64,000 nt of DNA, from NCBI RefSeq assembly GCF_020379485.1, contig NC_063438.1, forward strand, positions 2,356,001 through 2,420,000, written 5' to 3'. Below are positions 39,257 to 55,500 of the stretch, piece by piece. This DNA is from Brassica napus (Eukaryota > Streptophyta > Magnoliopsida > Brassicales > Brassicaceae). The position numbers and the translations under genes are program-made. Each line of letters begins with the position of its first letter. The first letter of the stretch is position 1. The notes under the pieces were generated by a model. It saw nothing but the letters and a program-made list of their open reading frames with translations. It was not told where the DNA came from and did not search any database.

Positions 39257-40050
39257 TATAATTTAAATAACTTCTTCTTTTACAAGATCCTCGAGAATCA
39301 AGACTCGATTCTCATGGAAATCAAAGTCTTAATTAATTATAGTGTGTTAATTTTAATAGTAATATTTTTACCGCCAGGTCTACTCCAAACGTGTTCCACA
39401 GCCCACACCAACCTATGAAAGTACCCGTAAGAAGTATATAAATTGATTTAATAAATATTTGAAACAACGTTTGGAACGAGAATATCAAAAAGAAATCCAA
39501 CAAAATTGAAACAAATAGCCGTTATAAAAAGCCTGTTACTGAGGGAACAATATATTTTAGTGTAGTTTATTTATATATTTAAAATCTAATATTAAAAAGG
39601 TAAACTAACTTTTTTTTTTGGAAAACAAAAAGGTAAACTAACTATAAAATAGTTTTACTGCATATGTACATTTATTAAAAGGGGACATTTTTTTCTGTGT
39701 GCATGTGGACACTAATTTATACTATTATCAATTAAAATAACTTCCTTAACAAGAACTGGAGAATTAAAAATTAACTTGATTTCGTCACATGAAAATCAGT
39801 ATTAATTAATTAGATATAATATCGTGTCAGGTTTTAGTAGTACTATGTTGAGGATAGATCTATTCCCAACCTGATAAAAATATGGTAAATACAATTTACT
39901 TGCATAATTTATAAGTATCTTATTTAACAACAGTTAACACAACGTTTAACCCAAAATTTTCTCTATTTATATAGAATCACGCAACTAGTTCAAACCCAAC
40001 TTCATCATCTTCTGAGTAAAAAAAAATTGACACCCAAAAGAAAATAAAGA
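39257..40050. other. Promoter region of the first BGLU15 copy
   Basis: AT-rich. A TATA-like TATTTATATAG lies at 39964-39974, about 77 bp upstream of the ATG at 40051. Short segments here (GAAACAAATAGCCGTTA near 39508) recur upstream of the second copy (near 47547), showing that the duplication included the promoter. Confidence 0.55.
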
Positions 40051-40683
40051 ATGAGAGGAAAGTATCTTTGTTTACTAGTGCTCATTGTCTTGGCGTCCAA
40101 TGAAGTACTTGCTGCCAAGAACAACTCTTCGACAACACCTAAATTAAGAAGAAGTGATTTTCCAGAAGATTTCATTTTTGGGTCTGCAACATCTGCTTAC
40201 CAGGTATTTCTTTTTGGTTTCTTCTAAATGTTGTTATTCATTTTTTCTTAAAATAAATCTGATAACTGATATTAGATGATTTATGGCGTTTTATTTAATA
40301 TTTTTAGATTGAAGGGGCTGCACATCAAGATGGTAGAGGACCAAGTATCTGGGATACATACTCAGAAAAATATCCAGGTTTAACTTTAATTCAAATCTCA
40401 GGTATACAGGATCTAAAGAATAGTTTGGATTGAAGATCCACGCATATATGTGTAATGTGTGAATCTGTATTAAAGATTGGCTGGTCTCTCATTATATTTG
40501 AAAAGGACCAAATGTGAAATACCACTGAAAAAGATAAGGGATGGAGCAATGCGGTCAGTTAATGTTTAATGGGAGTATAGTTGATAAACTCAACTAATGC
40601 TTTTATTTATTTTTTAATTCGCCAGAGAAGATAAAGGATGGTAGCAACGGATCTGTTGCAGCTGACTCTTACCATCTTACAAG

Positions 40684-41181
<498 letters not shown>

Positions 41182-41280
41182 TAATAAAAAAATAGTAGAA
41201 TAAAAGTAAATAAAATGATATGAATGGAATACAAAAAAATGGAATATAATAAATTATATTCATTCATGAACAATTTTTTA

Positions 41281-41420
41281 TGCAATAGTTTTCTTTGTAT
41301 TTTATCTAAGTTTTTTTTGTCATCAACTTAGTATTTTATCTAATTTTTTATGCAATAGTTTTCTTTGTATTTTATCTAAGTTTTTTTTGTCATCAACTTA
41401 GTATTTTATCTAATTATTTA
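41281..41420 (+). repeat. 70-bp tandem duplication in intron 5 of BGLU15 copy 1
   Basis: Two adjacent units starting TGCAATAGTTTTCTTTGTAT at 41281 and 41351, nearly identical over 70 bp. Confidence 0.85.
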
Positions 41421-42553
41421 TGGAATTAAAAGAACCTCTCCTTAAAATCATCTATTGGAGGTGCTCTAAGTGGTGTAGTTTGATTTCAGTAAAAAATTGG
41501 AAAATTTACATGCTGGCCACTAAATTATTTACAACACTTATAGAAGGGAATCTTCTAACATTAAGAAAATAATGATAATCAAATTTCTTTCACCCTTCAA
41601 ATATAAGAAATGTTTTTTAGTGATAACAGCTACACAAGCGGTAATGTAATATTGTGTCACTGTCTGTAGGAATTAAGCCTTTTGCCACAATTTTCCATTG
41701 GGACACACCACAAAGCCTTGAAGATGCTTACGGTGGATTCCGTGGCGCAGAGATTGTGTAAGTCCTCCAAACGTATAATTTTTTTCTTTTAAGCTTGTGT
41801 AATATCACCGAAAAGAGTTCTATTGACAACAAACATGATAGATCATATATACTAACAACAAAATTCGCTAATTTTATTGAGTATTTTTGTTTTGTTTTGG
41901 TGGATTAAACAGAAACGATTTTCGAGATTATGCGGATATTTGCTTTAAGAATTTTGGAGATAGAGTGAAGCACTGGATGACATTGAACGAGCCATTAACA
42001 GTGGTGCAACAAGGGTATGTTGCAGGTGGAATGGCTCCAGGAAGATGCTCCAATTTCACAAACCCTAGTTGCACAGGCGGAGATGGAGCTACCGAGCCTT
42101 ATATCGTCGGTCACAACCTCCTCCTTGCTCACGGAGCCGCCGTAAAAGTTTACAGAGAAAAATACAAGGTGATTTGAAAAAAACAAGGCTCCACTCTGTT
42201 TCTTGGTCCTCAAGTTACTAAAACTGGCCATGTTCATAACCATCGTACACAGAAAATAACCCGTGTTATGAATCATCGGTTATTTTTCTGTTTATATCTT
42301 TGCTAAGTATGAGAAATCTGCTCTTAAATATCGTTAAACAGGCATCTCAAAAAGGTCAAGTTGGTATCGCTTTGAGCGCGGGTTGGTACTTGCCCTATAC
42401 AGAATCAGCCGCAGATAGGTTAGCTGCGGCACGAATCATGGCCTTCACATTTGACTACTTTCTGGAGCCACTTGTAACTGGTAAATACCCAGTGGACATG
42501 GTCAACAACGTTAAAGGCGGTCGTTTACCTACATTCACCGCTCAACAATCTAA

Positions 42554-43664
42554 GACCATCTTTATCCCAGTTTCTTAACATGGGTTTTAAAGAAAATAAG
42601 TGAATTAATTAAATCAAAACTAAATAAAAGGGTGATAACCGATCCTTAATTCATGATTTTGGTGATCGATCATAACAAGGGTCCTTAAACCACGTGTCAG
42701 CAAACTGGAAAATTTGATTTTTTTTTTCTTTTTTCTTTTTTCTTTTTTCTTTTCTCTTTCTTTTCTTTCTCTCCTCCTCTCTGTCTTCTCCGTCAACGAT
42801 TGCTTGTGTGAAGGGAATATCTCCTCTCTTCAATCGCCATTCCTTTGCCTTCTGTGCTCAAAGGAGCCTTCAAAATCGTCGAAGGTCTCGTCAGCTCCGC
42901 CGACGGGAACCGAGGTTAGGGTTTTCTCCGTCTGATCTGATGAAATTTTCGATTTGGATTTGTTTGTGTATTGATCTCATTACGAGTCTAGATCTTGTGT
43001 GTAATTGTAAGTTGGCTCCCATGTATGGTTTAAACAAGCTGAAGAAACAGCAAAGAAGCTAGATTTGGATGGATTGGTGGTTATCGGTGGAGATGACTCC
43101 AACACCAATGCTTGCCTCCTTGCTGAAAACTTCAGGTAATCAAGATCTTGTATTAGTTTGGTTGTGATTTGGTATAAGTATGGTCTCAAGGAGCTTTTGA
43201 GAATGCTGTTACGGCTCTGTGTGTTTATTTAGTTCATATGAGTTCTGGAAGATTTAGTGTTGGCTTTTATGTGATTGCAGATGAGATTGCAAAGTTGTTT
43301 CAGACCAGGGTCTATATGGTCAGCCCTCTGTCTCAGTTGTTCCAGACCAGAGTGCTGCTTCGTCGGGACAGAAGCTGAAGATCGGTGTTGTTCTGTCTGA
43401 AGGTCAGGCACCTGGTGGGCACAATGTCATCTTGTTGTTGTGTCTTCTTGTTGTTGGGTCAGCATTCTTTCACTAAACCAAAGTCATCCATTTTCTCTTC
43501 CTCTCTTTAATTATCATTCACTCTTTTTTTTTAAGAACTCTCAAGTTAAGAAACTATGAATAGAGGACAAAAAGTTAGTTGTTTCTTAACTAAATTCTTA
43601 ACACACATTTAATACTAAAAAAGTGATAAGAAACTCTTATGGGGTTATAGGGATAATCATGCTC
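42554..43664. mobile_element. Pack-TYPE PIF/Harbinger-like element carrying PFP-beta gene pieces
   Basis: The ends are GACCATCTTTATCCC on the left and GGGATAATCATGCTC on the right (inverted, imperfect). They are flanked by TAA at 42551-42553 and 43665-43667, the 3-bp TWA target duplication typical of PIF/Harbinger. Taking out the element and one TAA leaves exon 8 of the host BGLU gene at exactly the 334 nt of the intact copies, so the borders are firm. There is no transposase. The interior (42845-43431) is captured coding sequence from a host gene. Superfamily assignment is inferred from termini and TSD. Confidence 0.85.
42845..43431 (+). pseudogene. Captured, shuffled exon pieces of PFP-beta
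   Basis: Three blocks match the beta subunit of pyrophosphate-fructose 6-phosphate 1-phosphotransferase. Block A, 42845-42914, reads LPSVLKGAFKIVEGLVSSAD and ends at a GT donor (N-terminal part of the protein). Block B, 43035-43135, reads [20 protein letters not shown] then [14 protein letters not shown] and ends at a donor (roughly residue 180-215 of the enzyme). Block C, 43281-43431, contains GLYGQPSVSVVPDQSAASSG and KIGVVLSEGQAPGGHN (roughly residue 70-115). The order A-B-C is therefore not the gene order A-C-B. Block C also has a frameshift near its start (DEIAKLF is in another frame). The GGDDSNT motif points to beta and not alpha. Not functional as an enzyme. Confidence 0.85.
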
Positions 43665-44455
43665 TAAGATGCTTAAGGGCTCATCTGATTTCATTGGCAT
43701 CAATTATTACTCTTCCGCTTACGCAAAGGATGTCCCCTGCCCTACCGAATATGTTACACTGTTCTCTGATCCTTGTGCCAGCGTCACAGGTCGGTTTTCG
43801 CATCATCCAAGTTACTTTTATCATTTTAAAATAATTTAATTGAATTTTTATGAGGCAAAAACTATGTTATCAGGTGAAAGAGAAGGAGTTCCCATCGGTC
43901 CAAAGGTACTTGTGTAGACAAATATCATAAAACGTTGAAATATTTTGGTTAAAATTACACGGCTAAGGTTCAGAGATCATAGACTAGCCTCATGAAGCCA
44001 AGTATGTGTGGCTTTTATTTTTATAGGCTGGATCAGATTGGCTTTTGATATATCCAAAGGGAATTCGTGATCTTATCCTCTATGCTAAATACAAGTTCAA
44101 AGACCCGGTCATCTACATAACCGAAAACGGTATTTAAAAAATTCATGAGCTTTATATATATGAATATGTGACAAAAAGTTTTTTTTTTCGGATGATACAA
44201 ATTGTAGGAAGAGATGAAATTGATACCGGTAAAAGATTTCTTAAAGACGGCGATAGAATCGACTTCTATGCTCGACATCTTGAGATGGTTAAAGACGCGA
44301 TCTCGTAAGCATTTTTATTTCTAATGTTAAAAATTCTACTTCCCACATTACAAATAACAAAGATAATTAGTTTTATGTATAATCAATGGAAATAAATAAA
44401 CAAACATACTATACATTTATTTAATGGTGTTGCGAATGCTTTTGTTAACTGATGA

Positions 44456-44638
<183 letters not shown>

Positions 44639-44873
44639 TGATGGCAACTACACCATTCCGCTTTATTAATATCTCCGTTATAGTTATTTCTTAGTTGGAA
44701 ATAAAAGATCCTGGTTAAAAACTTATACAGTTGGAAGTAATAAGGAATCTTTAACATTTGTATCAAAAGAAAAGTAATAAGGAATCCAAAGAATCACGTT
44801 ATTAATATCTTTCTCAGTTTAAAACTTTTAGTTGTTTATACAACGAAAAATTTTCAGTTGGAAATACTTTATA

Positions 44874-45128
44874 CTCTCTCTGTTCCCGAAAGTAAGATTT
44901 TTTAGATTTTTTTCTTATTCCATAAAGATAGATTTTTATATTGTTAAAGTATTTTTTTATACTTTTGAAGAACATTAATTGAGAATATTTGAATTGATTA
45001 AATTTTCTTGGTAGAAAATTATTGGAAAGTGTATAATAAAATAAAAAATAAATTAAATTATAAACATTTATTAAATTCTTAATAAGCGTGCATACTCTAG
45101 AAAATCTTACTTTCGGGAACAGAGGGAG
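44874..45128. mobile_element. Stowaway-type MITE with TA target duplication
   Basis: 255 bp with inverted ends CTCTCTCTGTTCCCGAAAGT and ACTTTCGGGAACAGAGGGAG, flanked by TA at 44872-44873 and 45129-45130. It lies 230 bp after the stop of BGLU15 copy 1. Confidence 0.85.
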
Positions 45129-45290
45129 TAAATCACTAATCTTCTATGTATACTATTTACCATCCGTAATTATTTTTATTTGCATATACATTTATATAGA
45201 TAAATTTGTATATGACTGTCTTATAAGTGTTTAAATTCTTTGTGATATTTCTGAGATCACTAAGTTTGAAATAGAAAAGAAAATATTATT

Positions 45291-46140
45291 AGGACATCTC
45301 CAATCCTATTACATTTTCTACTCCAAACATTATTTTGAAGTAAAATATACTTTAACTCCATTCCATTTTCAACTCCAAAATAGAGTAATGGCTAGAGTTA
45401 CTCCATTTATAGAGTAATCCTACGTATTACTCCATCTTGGAGTTGATTTTTTTTATTTATAAAATAGTCCTTCAAATTTTAAATGTTTTTCTATCATACT
45501 TAAATAATATTTAAAAATAATACAAAAATAAAAATGATATTCCAGAAGAGATTATTTAATATTTTTACATAAAAGTTTCATAAACTATTATTATATAAAA
45601 TAATAAACATAAACATAAAAATATTGAATAAATATAATATAAAATTAGTGATTTAATAATCCAGTAAATCATTTCTGGAACAACCATGATCGTGAAATAT
45701 CACCCAATGAAAATGTCCGATTTAAAAAATTTCTTTCCTAATTTAAGAAAATCATGGATAAAAAAACTCATTATTCACTCTGAGATGCATTAGTTGAACA
45801 TTTGTGAGAAAAAAATATATTTTGTAATACTCATTATTGAACTAAAATATTTTATTTTATATGTATTTTATGATTTATTATATTTTAATAATAAATTTTT
45901 AATTTAAATAAATTATATTTTGTGGATGTTTTATAAACATAAGATATTTAGGGTTAATTGGTAATTTTTTATAAGTATAAGTTGTTAGTAGCAATTATTA
46001 ATTAAATAAAAAGATTTTTTTAGAATATTCATTTTTGAATTAAAAAATGGAGTAATACATTGGAGTGAAACACTACTCTATTTTGGTGTTGCACTATTTT
46101 AGAGTAAAATATGAAGTAATACATTGAAGATGCTTTTAGG
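45291..46140. mobile_element. Probable non-autonomous DNA transposon (ATCTCCAAT family)
   Basis: It begins AGGACATCTCCAATC and ends GATTGAAGATGC-like (ACATTGAAGATGCTTTTAGG), an imperfect inverted repeat. The sub-terminal repeats TACTCCATTT / AAAATGGAGTAA are also on opposite strands. About 850 bp, no ORF. Resembles hAT-type MITEs, but the target duplication is not clear. Confidence 0.6.
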
Positions 46141-47225
46141 TGTTTATTATAAAGAAAAACTAAAGCTTGATCCGTGCACCAACGCATGTGTTTATTTTTA
46201 TTTTCTTTGTAAATAAATATTTATTCTGTATAAATAATAATATCTATTTTTAAAATTTACATGTATTAAATATTTTTTAATATGACATTTCTAAACAAAA
46301 TAATTTAGTAGTTTATATTGTATAATTTTAGTTTGTATTATAAATCGTCAATTGTATCATTCACATTTTAAAATATAATCCATGCATCCTCACATACTCT
46401 TTTATGAATCAAAAATTGATGGTAAGTATAATAAAACTATTTTGTGTACTAAATTTATCATGTTAAATTTTTTTTTGAACAAACATTTATCATATTGAAT
46501 TCTATAGTTGTTTAATTTGACAAAAAATATAATAAATGATAAAAGTTAGGATTAGACAGTTTCTTAGTCCCACTAAAGTATAATTAAATAATTTTTTAAT
46601 TAATAATTGATTTAGAAAATAATTTAATAAAATAGGAAAAGACAAAAATATTTAATGATAGATTTCTTAATTATTTCAGTGACATAGACTTGTAAATAAG
46701 TAGTAAATTTTAGGGTTATTTTTTATTTGTGCTTTTATTTTAATAAGATAAAAGGATGATTTGAGTTTTTTTTTTCTTCAGATTCACGCATTCGTTTTCA
46801 TATAATTAATTAAAAAGAATTTCCTAGAAATATCCCCTAAAATCAAAACATTGATTTGCGTCGTCACACGGAAACAAGAGTCTTCATCAGTACTATACTA
46901 TCGTGTTGTTTAGTAGAAGTATTTTGACCGGCAAGTATATCCCCAACGCGTTCCAGACCAGACCAACCTATGAAAAAGACCCTTTATTACATAATAAAAT
47001 GTATATATATGTTACTCTCTCTCTCGCTGATGTTATAACATTTTCGTACATATTAATTAATAAATAAATATATTTTGTTTAGCACTTTTAGATTTCACTA
47101 ACAAAATTTTGTTCCATTCACATTTTTTTTCATTTTATTTAATGTTTTAGTTTTAAAGATAAATGTATTAACTACTCTTAAAAACATCAGTCTTTCAAAT
47201 CTAATAACAAAATTTAAAACATCAA
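46141..47225. other. AT-rich spacer, no gene
   Basis: No ORF, structured repeat or terminal motif supported. At 46780-46990 there are short segments similar to the region upstream of copy 1 (for example CCAACGCGTTCCAGACC near 46943, compared with 39385). Confidence 0.45.
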
Positions 47226-47388
47226 ACCTCGCGTTAGTGGTCGAATGTCACAAAACATTATATAGATAACTAAGAGATCCGAGTTCGAATTTGGTAATAA
47301 TCTAGATAAACACGGCGCGTAGCCACCCGAATTTTCACATTCTTTTTTTGGAGAAAGGGATCACTCACTATCCTTTAAAAAAAAAATC
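47226..47388 (+). mobile_element. tRNA-derived SINE with 11-bp target duplication
   Basis: The A-box-like CGTTAGTGGTCGAATG (about 47231) and B-box GAGTTCGAATTTGG (about 47281) have SINE spacing, and an A-rich tail ends near 47386. The element is bounded by TAAAACATCAA at 47215-47225 and 47389-47399, an exact 11-bp target-site duplication. Confidence 0.8.
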
Positions 47389-47979
47389 TAAAACATCAAT
47401 TACTCTTATATCTTAAAATTGTTCTTTGACTGTAGGAAAGATGTGTATTTAACCCAAAAAAAAAAGTTGAAACATCGTCTTAAGGTGAAACCCAAGACTT
47501 TGACAAAAAAAATGGAGAAATCCTAGAAGCAAATCAACAAAATTTGAAATAAATAGCCGTTACAAGAAGCTGATTAGTACTTTAATCTCTTAATCAAAAG
47601 ATGTTTTGGCAGAATAATGAAAAGACTTGTCAATTTCACACGACTTCACGTTTCCGCAGAAATTAGCACATCCCGCGATTGACTGAAGGACGTGCAATGA
47701 TGATGCATTTCTTTAAATATCTTTTTTGTAATGGCTCAGCTTTAGATAAATCGATCGATGCAAACAAGTAAGTTTTTTTTGCTTAAATGCAAATAAGTAA
47801 GTTTTCTTCAACAAATTGAAAGATAATTAAATAAGGTTAGTTGAATTTTCAATTACTAATTTATGCCGTTAGAAAAAAGTTAGATATTTTCATACTCTCT
47901 CTTTCTCTCTACAAGAATATCTTTATCAGATTTATTTATAGAAAATCACATGACTAGTGCAAAAAAAAATTATATTCCC

Positions 47980-47987
47980 TATATAAA
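47980..47987 (+). promoter_or_regulatory. TATA box of BGLU15 copy 2
   Basis: TATATAAA 58 bp before the ATG at 48045. The leader that follows (TTAATCATCTTCACATT and similar) is also found before the relic at 54889 and copy 4, so the core promoter was copied with the genes. Confidence 0.65.
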
Positions 47988-48044
47988 CGGCCAATTAATC
48001 ATCTTCACATTAAAAAAAATTCAGCAACAAAAGGAAAATTAAGA

Positions 48045-51985
<3,941 letters not shown>

Positions 51986-52244
51986 TGGACACTGCTTTGA
52001 AACAGTCCGTTTAATTTCTCCGTACGTTATTATTATTTTCTCTGTTGGAAACAATGAGGAATGGTTTTAAGCTTTCAGTTATTCTACAACGAACCCGATT
52101 GGGTTTTCTAATAATATAAAGTGATTGATTATACTCTGTTCTTTTTATAATCTCCTGGCTTTCAAAGATGATCATTTGTGGTATTATGAGTTGGGTCATT
52201 TGGAAAATGTGGTTGGTCCAATGCATCCTCTATATATATATATA

Positions 52245-52432
52245 CAGTGAAACCTCTATAAATTAATAATGTTGGAACTACACTAAAACTATAATTTTTT
52301 TTATTTTTTATTAATTTATCGATATACTAATTGAACCAAAAACTCAATTTGGAACTAACAAATTATATTATTTTATAAAATTTTTTTATTATATATTAAT
52401 TTATAGAGTATTAATTTAAAGAGGTTATACTG
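52245..52432. mobile_element. Emigrant-type MITE
   Basis: 188 bp with inverted ends CAGTGAAACCTCTATAAATT and (on the other strand) CAGTATAACCTCTTTAAATT, flanked by TA at 52243-52244 and 52433-52434. Ends and TA target match the Arabidopsis Emigrant family (pogo/mariner). Confidence 0.85.
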
Positions 52433-54256
52433 TATTATTTGAAAAGTGATTTGAAAGAAAAATGATGACATGTCATATCAACGATGATGATATGAATGAA
52501 ATTAATTGTGGCATAGACATTTTTATTTAATGTTGATTTATAATTTTGATAATTATTTAGAACATGCTAATAACTTATAGATCATCATTAATATAACAAT
52601 AAATAATATAATATATAGTAGAAATAGAATTGTAATAATAATTTACAATTTTCTAATTATTATATAATTATATTTTTATAATTATATAATTTTACCACTA
52701 AAACAATTCTTCAAACTTTTTTATGCAGTTTTTTTATAAAAATTACAATTATTTTAATCCAATACCATTAGTTTCTTTTAATATCTACACATTTTAGATA
52801 TTTAATGTCTCTTAATTTTATAGAATTTAATTTAATATATTTTAACTAAAAAGTTGATAAAAAATTTTTCCAAGATTAATTTTTTTTAATATATATACCT
52901 TTATATGATTATATATATATATATAAACTTAAAATTATTTAAGTTAAAATTTAAATATTCTGATGACAAAATAAATAAATATTCTAAGCAAATAATAAAA
53001 ATCTAAAAAAAATATCAAAACTTATTTTAAAATATAATAAGTTTTAAAACATAATTATAGCATGTGTAAGAGTTGGGGGTAATACGAGAATATTTAACAA
53101 CTTTCGATCAAACGTGGAATATCCTATTATACAACATTGAATCATTTCTTAAACTTGGTTGGTTTCATTCACATCTCTTACTAAAATAGAAATTTTTTTA
53201 ATGGTCTTAACCATCAGTCATATGTTATTTATATAAAATGTCACTAATAATTAATGAAAACACTAGAACTTCATTAAAATAATTATATAACAATAGTATA
53301 CAACAACAATTAAATTTATAACTGAACAGTGTAATATAATTAATAATTGACTAAAACATTCAAATAATTTATGAAAAGTGGATAACTGTTTTTTCTTGCA
53401 GGTTTAGATACTAAAAATAGTTTCAATTAATATTAAATCAATCAACTTAATACATTGATTTATTTATATTTTCATAAATAGACACGTACATTCATGTAAA
53501 CTTAAATAACTTTCATATTCAATTAAATAGTGTATAAATAAAATTTTAGAGTAAATAAATTTTCTGCAAATAATTTTTATAATTAAAATTTTATGAAAAA
53601 ATATATCACACAATTAATCAAATAAATTACAGAAATTTATTGAAATTTTATAAATAAAAGCGAAACAATTGAAAAATAAAGTTAAGTCATATTTTATATA
53701 AGTTTTATATTTAATATAAATACAAATTATATAATTATATATGTTTTCAAATACAATAATACAAAAAATATAATTGTTTTTTAATTTTGTAAATTAAAAT
53801 TTATTTAAAAAATTCCAGCATTTTAAGTTGTCTGTTATAGCACGTGTAAAAGTTGGGAGTGATATTATGTAAAAACCTTCAATTCTTATGTAATTTTTTG
53901 GTTGGTCTATACAGTATTAAGTATAGCATGTGTAAAAATTGTGGTAAAAGTATTTACAAATCCAATCTTATAACTTAAGTAGAAATTTTTATCTGTTTCA
54001 AAAACAATGTTAAGATTTCAAATTTAAGGTTTTGAACTTTGACACTTCAATTACAGAGTTCACTTTTAAAAAAATTATTTTTGAAAATTTTAATTTATTA
54101 TAATTTATACAACATTTTAAAAAAAATTCATTTTAATTTAGCAATTTAGTCTTTACAATTTTATATCTTAAATATTTTACAAATATTTTATTATTTTATA
54201 GAAGGTTTAAATATTAAACAATGCTAAAATTCATATAAATTTCATATAATCTGAAA

Positions 54257-54405
54257 GGTTCAAAATTCTTTTCTGAAGGTTTCAAAATTCTTTTATGAAA
54301 GGTTCAAAATTCCTTTCTGAATGGTTCATAATTATTTTCTAAAGGTTTGTGAATTCCTTTCTGAATGGTTCATAATTATTTTCTAAAGGTTTACGAATTT
54401 CATTC
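54257..54405 (+). repeat. Degenerate short tandem repeats (GGTTCAAAATTCTTTTCTGA type)
   Basis: Units of about 22-26 bp reading GAAAGGTTCAAAATTCTTTT, GAATGGTTCATAATTATTTT or similar recur about six times with progressive divergence. Confidence 0.7.
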
Positions 54406-54826
54406 TCAATGGTTTGTGCGACTTATCTGCCTTTACTAATTAGAGCGGCATGTTTCAGTCTCTAGGAAGTACTTTAACTCTTGTTTACCAATTAAATCAG
54501 GAGGAGGAAGCATGTATAACTTCATCTATATCTTATGTTATTCATGATTTATGTTAATGGCTATGAAGAGTTAATAAACGGTTAGTAATCTTTTTGTAAA
54601 GGATTTAGTTTTTTTTTTCCTAAAGGATTAAAAAAATTTTGTAAAAAAAACGAGAGGTATATCCTAATTTCATTGTAGTACTCAGAAAGAGTGTCAATCT
54701 GTATAATATCGTTCCAGTTTAAAAATTATTCTAGATACTTTCATAGATCAGGAATATCTCATTTTAATATAAAAAAAATGTCTATAAATAGAAACACATA
54801 ACTAGTGCAAAGACAATTATAGTCCC

Positions 54827-54834
54827 TATATAGA
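54827..54834 (+). promoter_or_regulatory. Retained TATA box of the BGLU15 relic
   Basis: TATATAGA 55 bp upstream of the relic ATG at 54889, in the same leader context as copies 2 and 4. Confidence 0.5.
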
Positions 54835-54888
54835 CTTCTACTTAATCATCTCCTCAATAAAAAAATAATAATTAAAACAAAATTAAGA

Positions 54889-55500
54889 ATGAGAATAAAA
54901 TATTTTCTTTACTAGTGCTCATTGTAACATCCTCCAATTAAGTACTCTTCGACACCTGATTTCTACGCTCGACATCTCGTAAGCATTCTTATCTGTAATA
55001 CTAAGAATTCCACTTCCCACTTTTCCACTAACAAATATAATTAATTTTATGTATAAGTGGAATTTTTTTTTAAAAAATGTTAAATTAATTTGAACAAAAA
55101 AATCTTTTTTTACATTTTCTGTTGCATTGTTTTAAGCTTTTGTGTTTAAAAAGAAAATGCTAGTTGTAACTCTATCGTCGTGTGGCTAGCCATCTTGACA
55201 GCCCTTTCTCATAGGCATGTCGGTACATTCCTCTGAAAGCTCCAAGCCTGTTGCGGACTTAAACAAACATATACAGTCATGTAACGGTGCCCGCAAATGC
55301 TTTTGCTAAATGATGAAATATGCTTGGAGCTAATGTGAATGGATTTTTTGCTTGGTGGTTGTTGGACAAACTTCGAATGGGTAGATGGAGAATTAATGTA
55401 AACTGTACCATTCCGAAAAATGAATGGTTATAAAGTTTACCAGAAAATTCGGTTGATCACTTGGTTCAAAAAGTTTCTGCATCCAAAGAAAAGCAATTAA
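54889..55500 (+). pseudogene. BGLU15-type relic joining exon 1 to exons 11-12
   Basis: It starts with the array's exon 1 sequence (ATGAGAATAAAATATTTTCT, then CTAGTGCTCATTGT) but reaches a stop within a few codons. After about 60 bp it jumps to the end of exon 11 (TTCTACGCTCGACATCTC followed by the intron donor GTAAGC). A degraded exon 12 follows at about 55322-55500 (GATTTTTTGCTTGG..TTGTTGGACAAACTTCGAATGG, with indels), ending AAGAAAAGCAATTAA. All of exons 2-10 are missing. This is an internal-deletion derivative of a full gene, not an independent gene. Confidence 0.85.

Larger units (their letters stand above)
51986..54826. other. AT-rich spacer between BGLU15 copy 2 and the relic
   Basis: Carries the Emigrant MITE at 52245-52432 and repeats of a 3'-flank module (52197, about 53055, about 53830). 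A short reiterated motif (AAGGTTCAAAATTCTTTTCT and variants) occurs five to six times at about 54255-54400. No gene seen. Confidence 0.5.

Noticed and set aside
36175..40050. Possible CRISPR-like or satellite array in the 37.1-37.7 kb repeats
   Set aside because: Only two units of about 270 bp, each beginning with a Helitron 5' end; better explained as duplicated Helitron termini. CRISPR is not expected in a plant nuclear genome.
42100..42276. Minus-strand ORFs over BGLU exons 7 (also 50446-50634 and 59462-60558)
   Set aside because: Antisense shadows of conserved GH1 exons.
42651..42935. ORFs over the T-rich tract in the Pack element
   Set aside because: Produced by a poly-TTTTTCTT run. 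Only the reading that gives PFP-beta blocks is meaningful.
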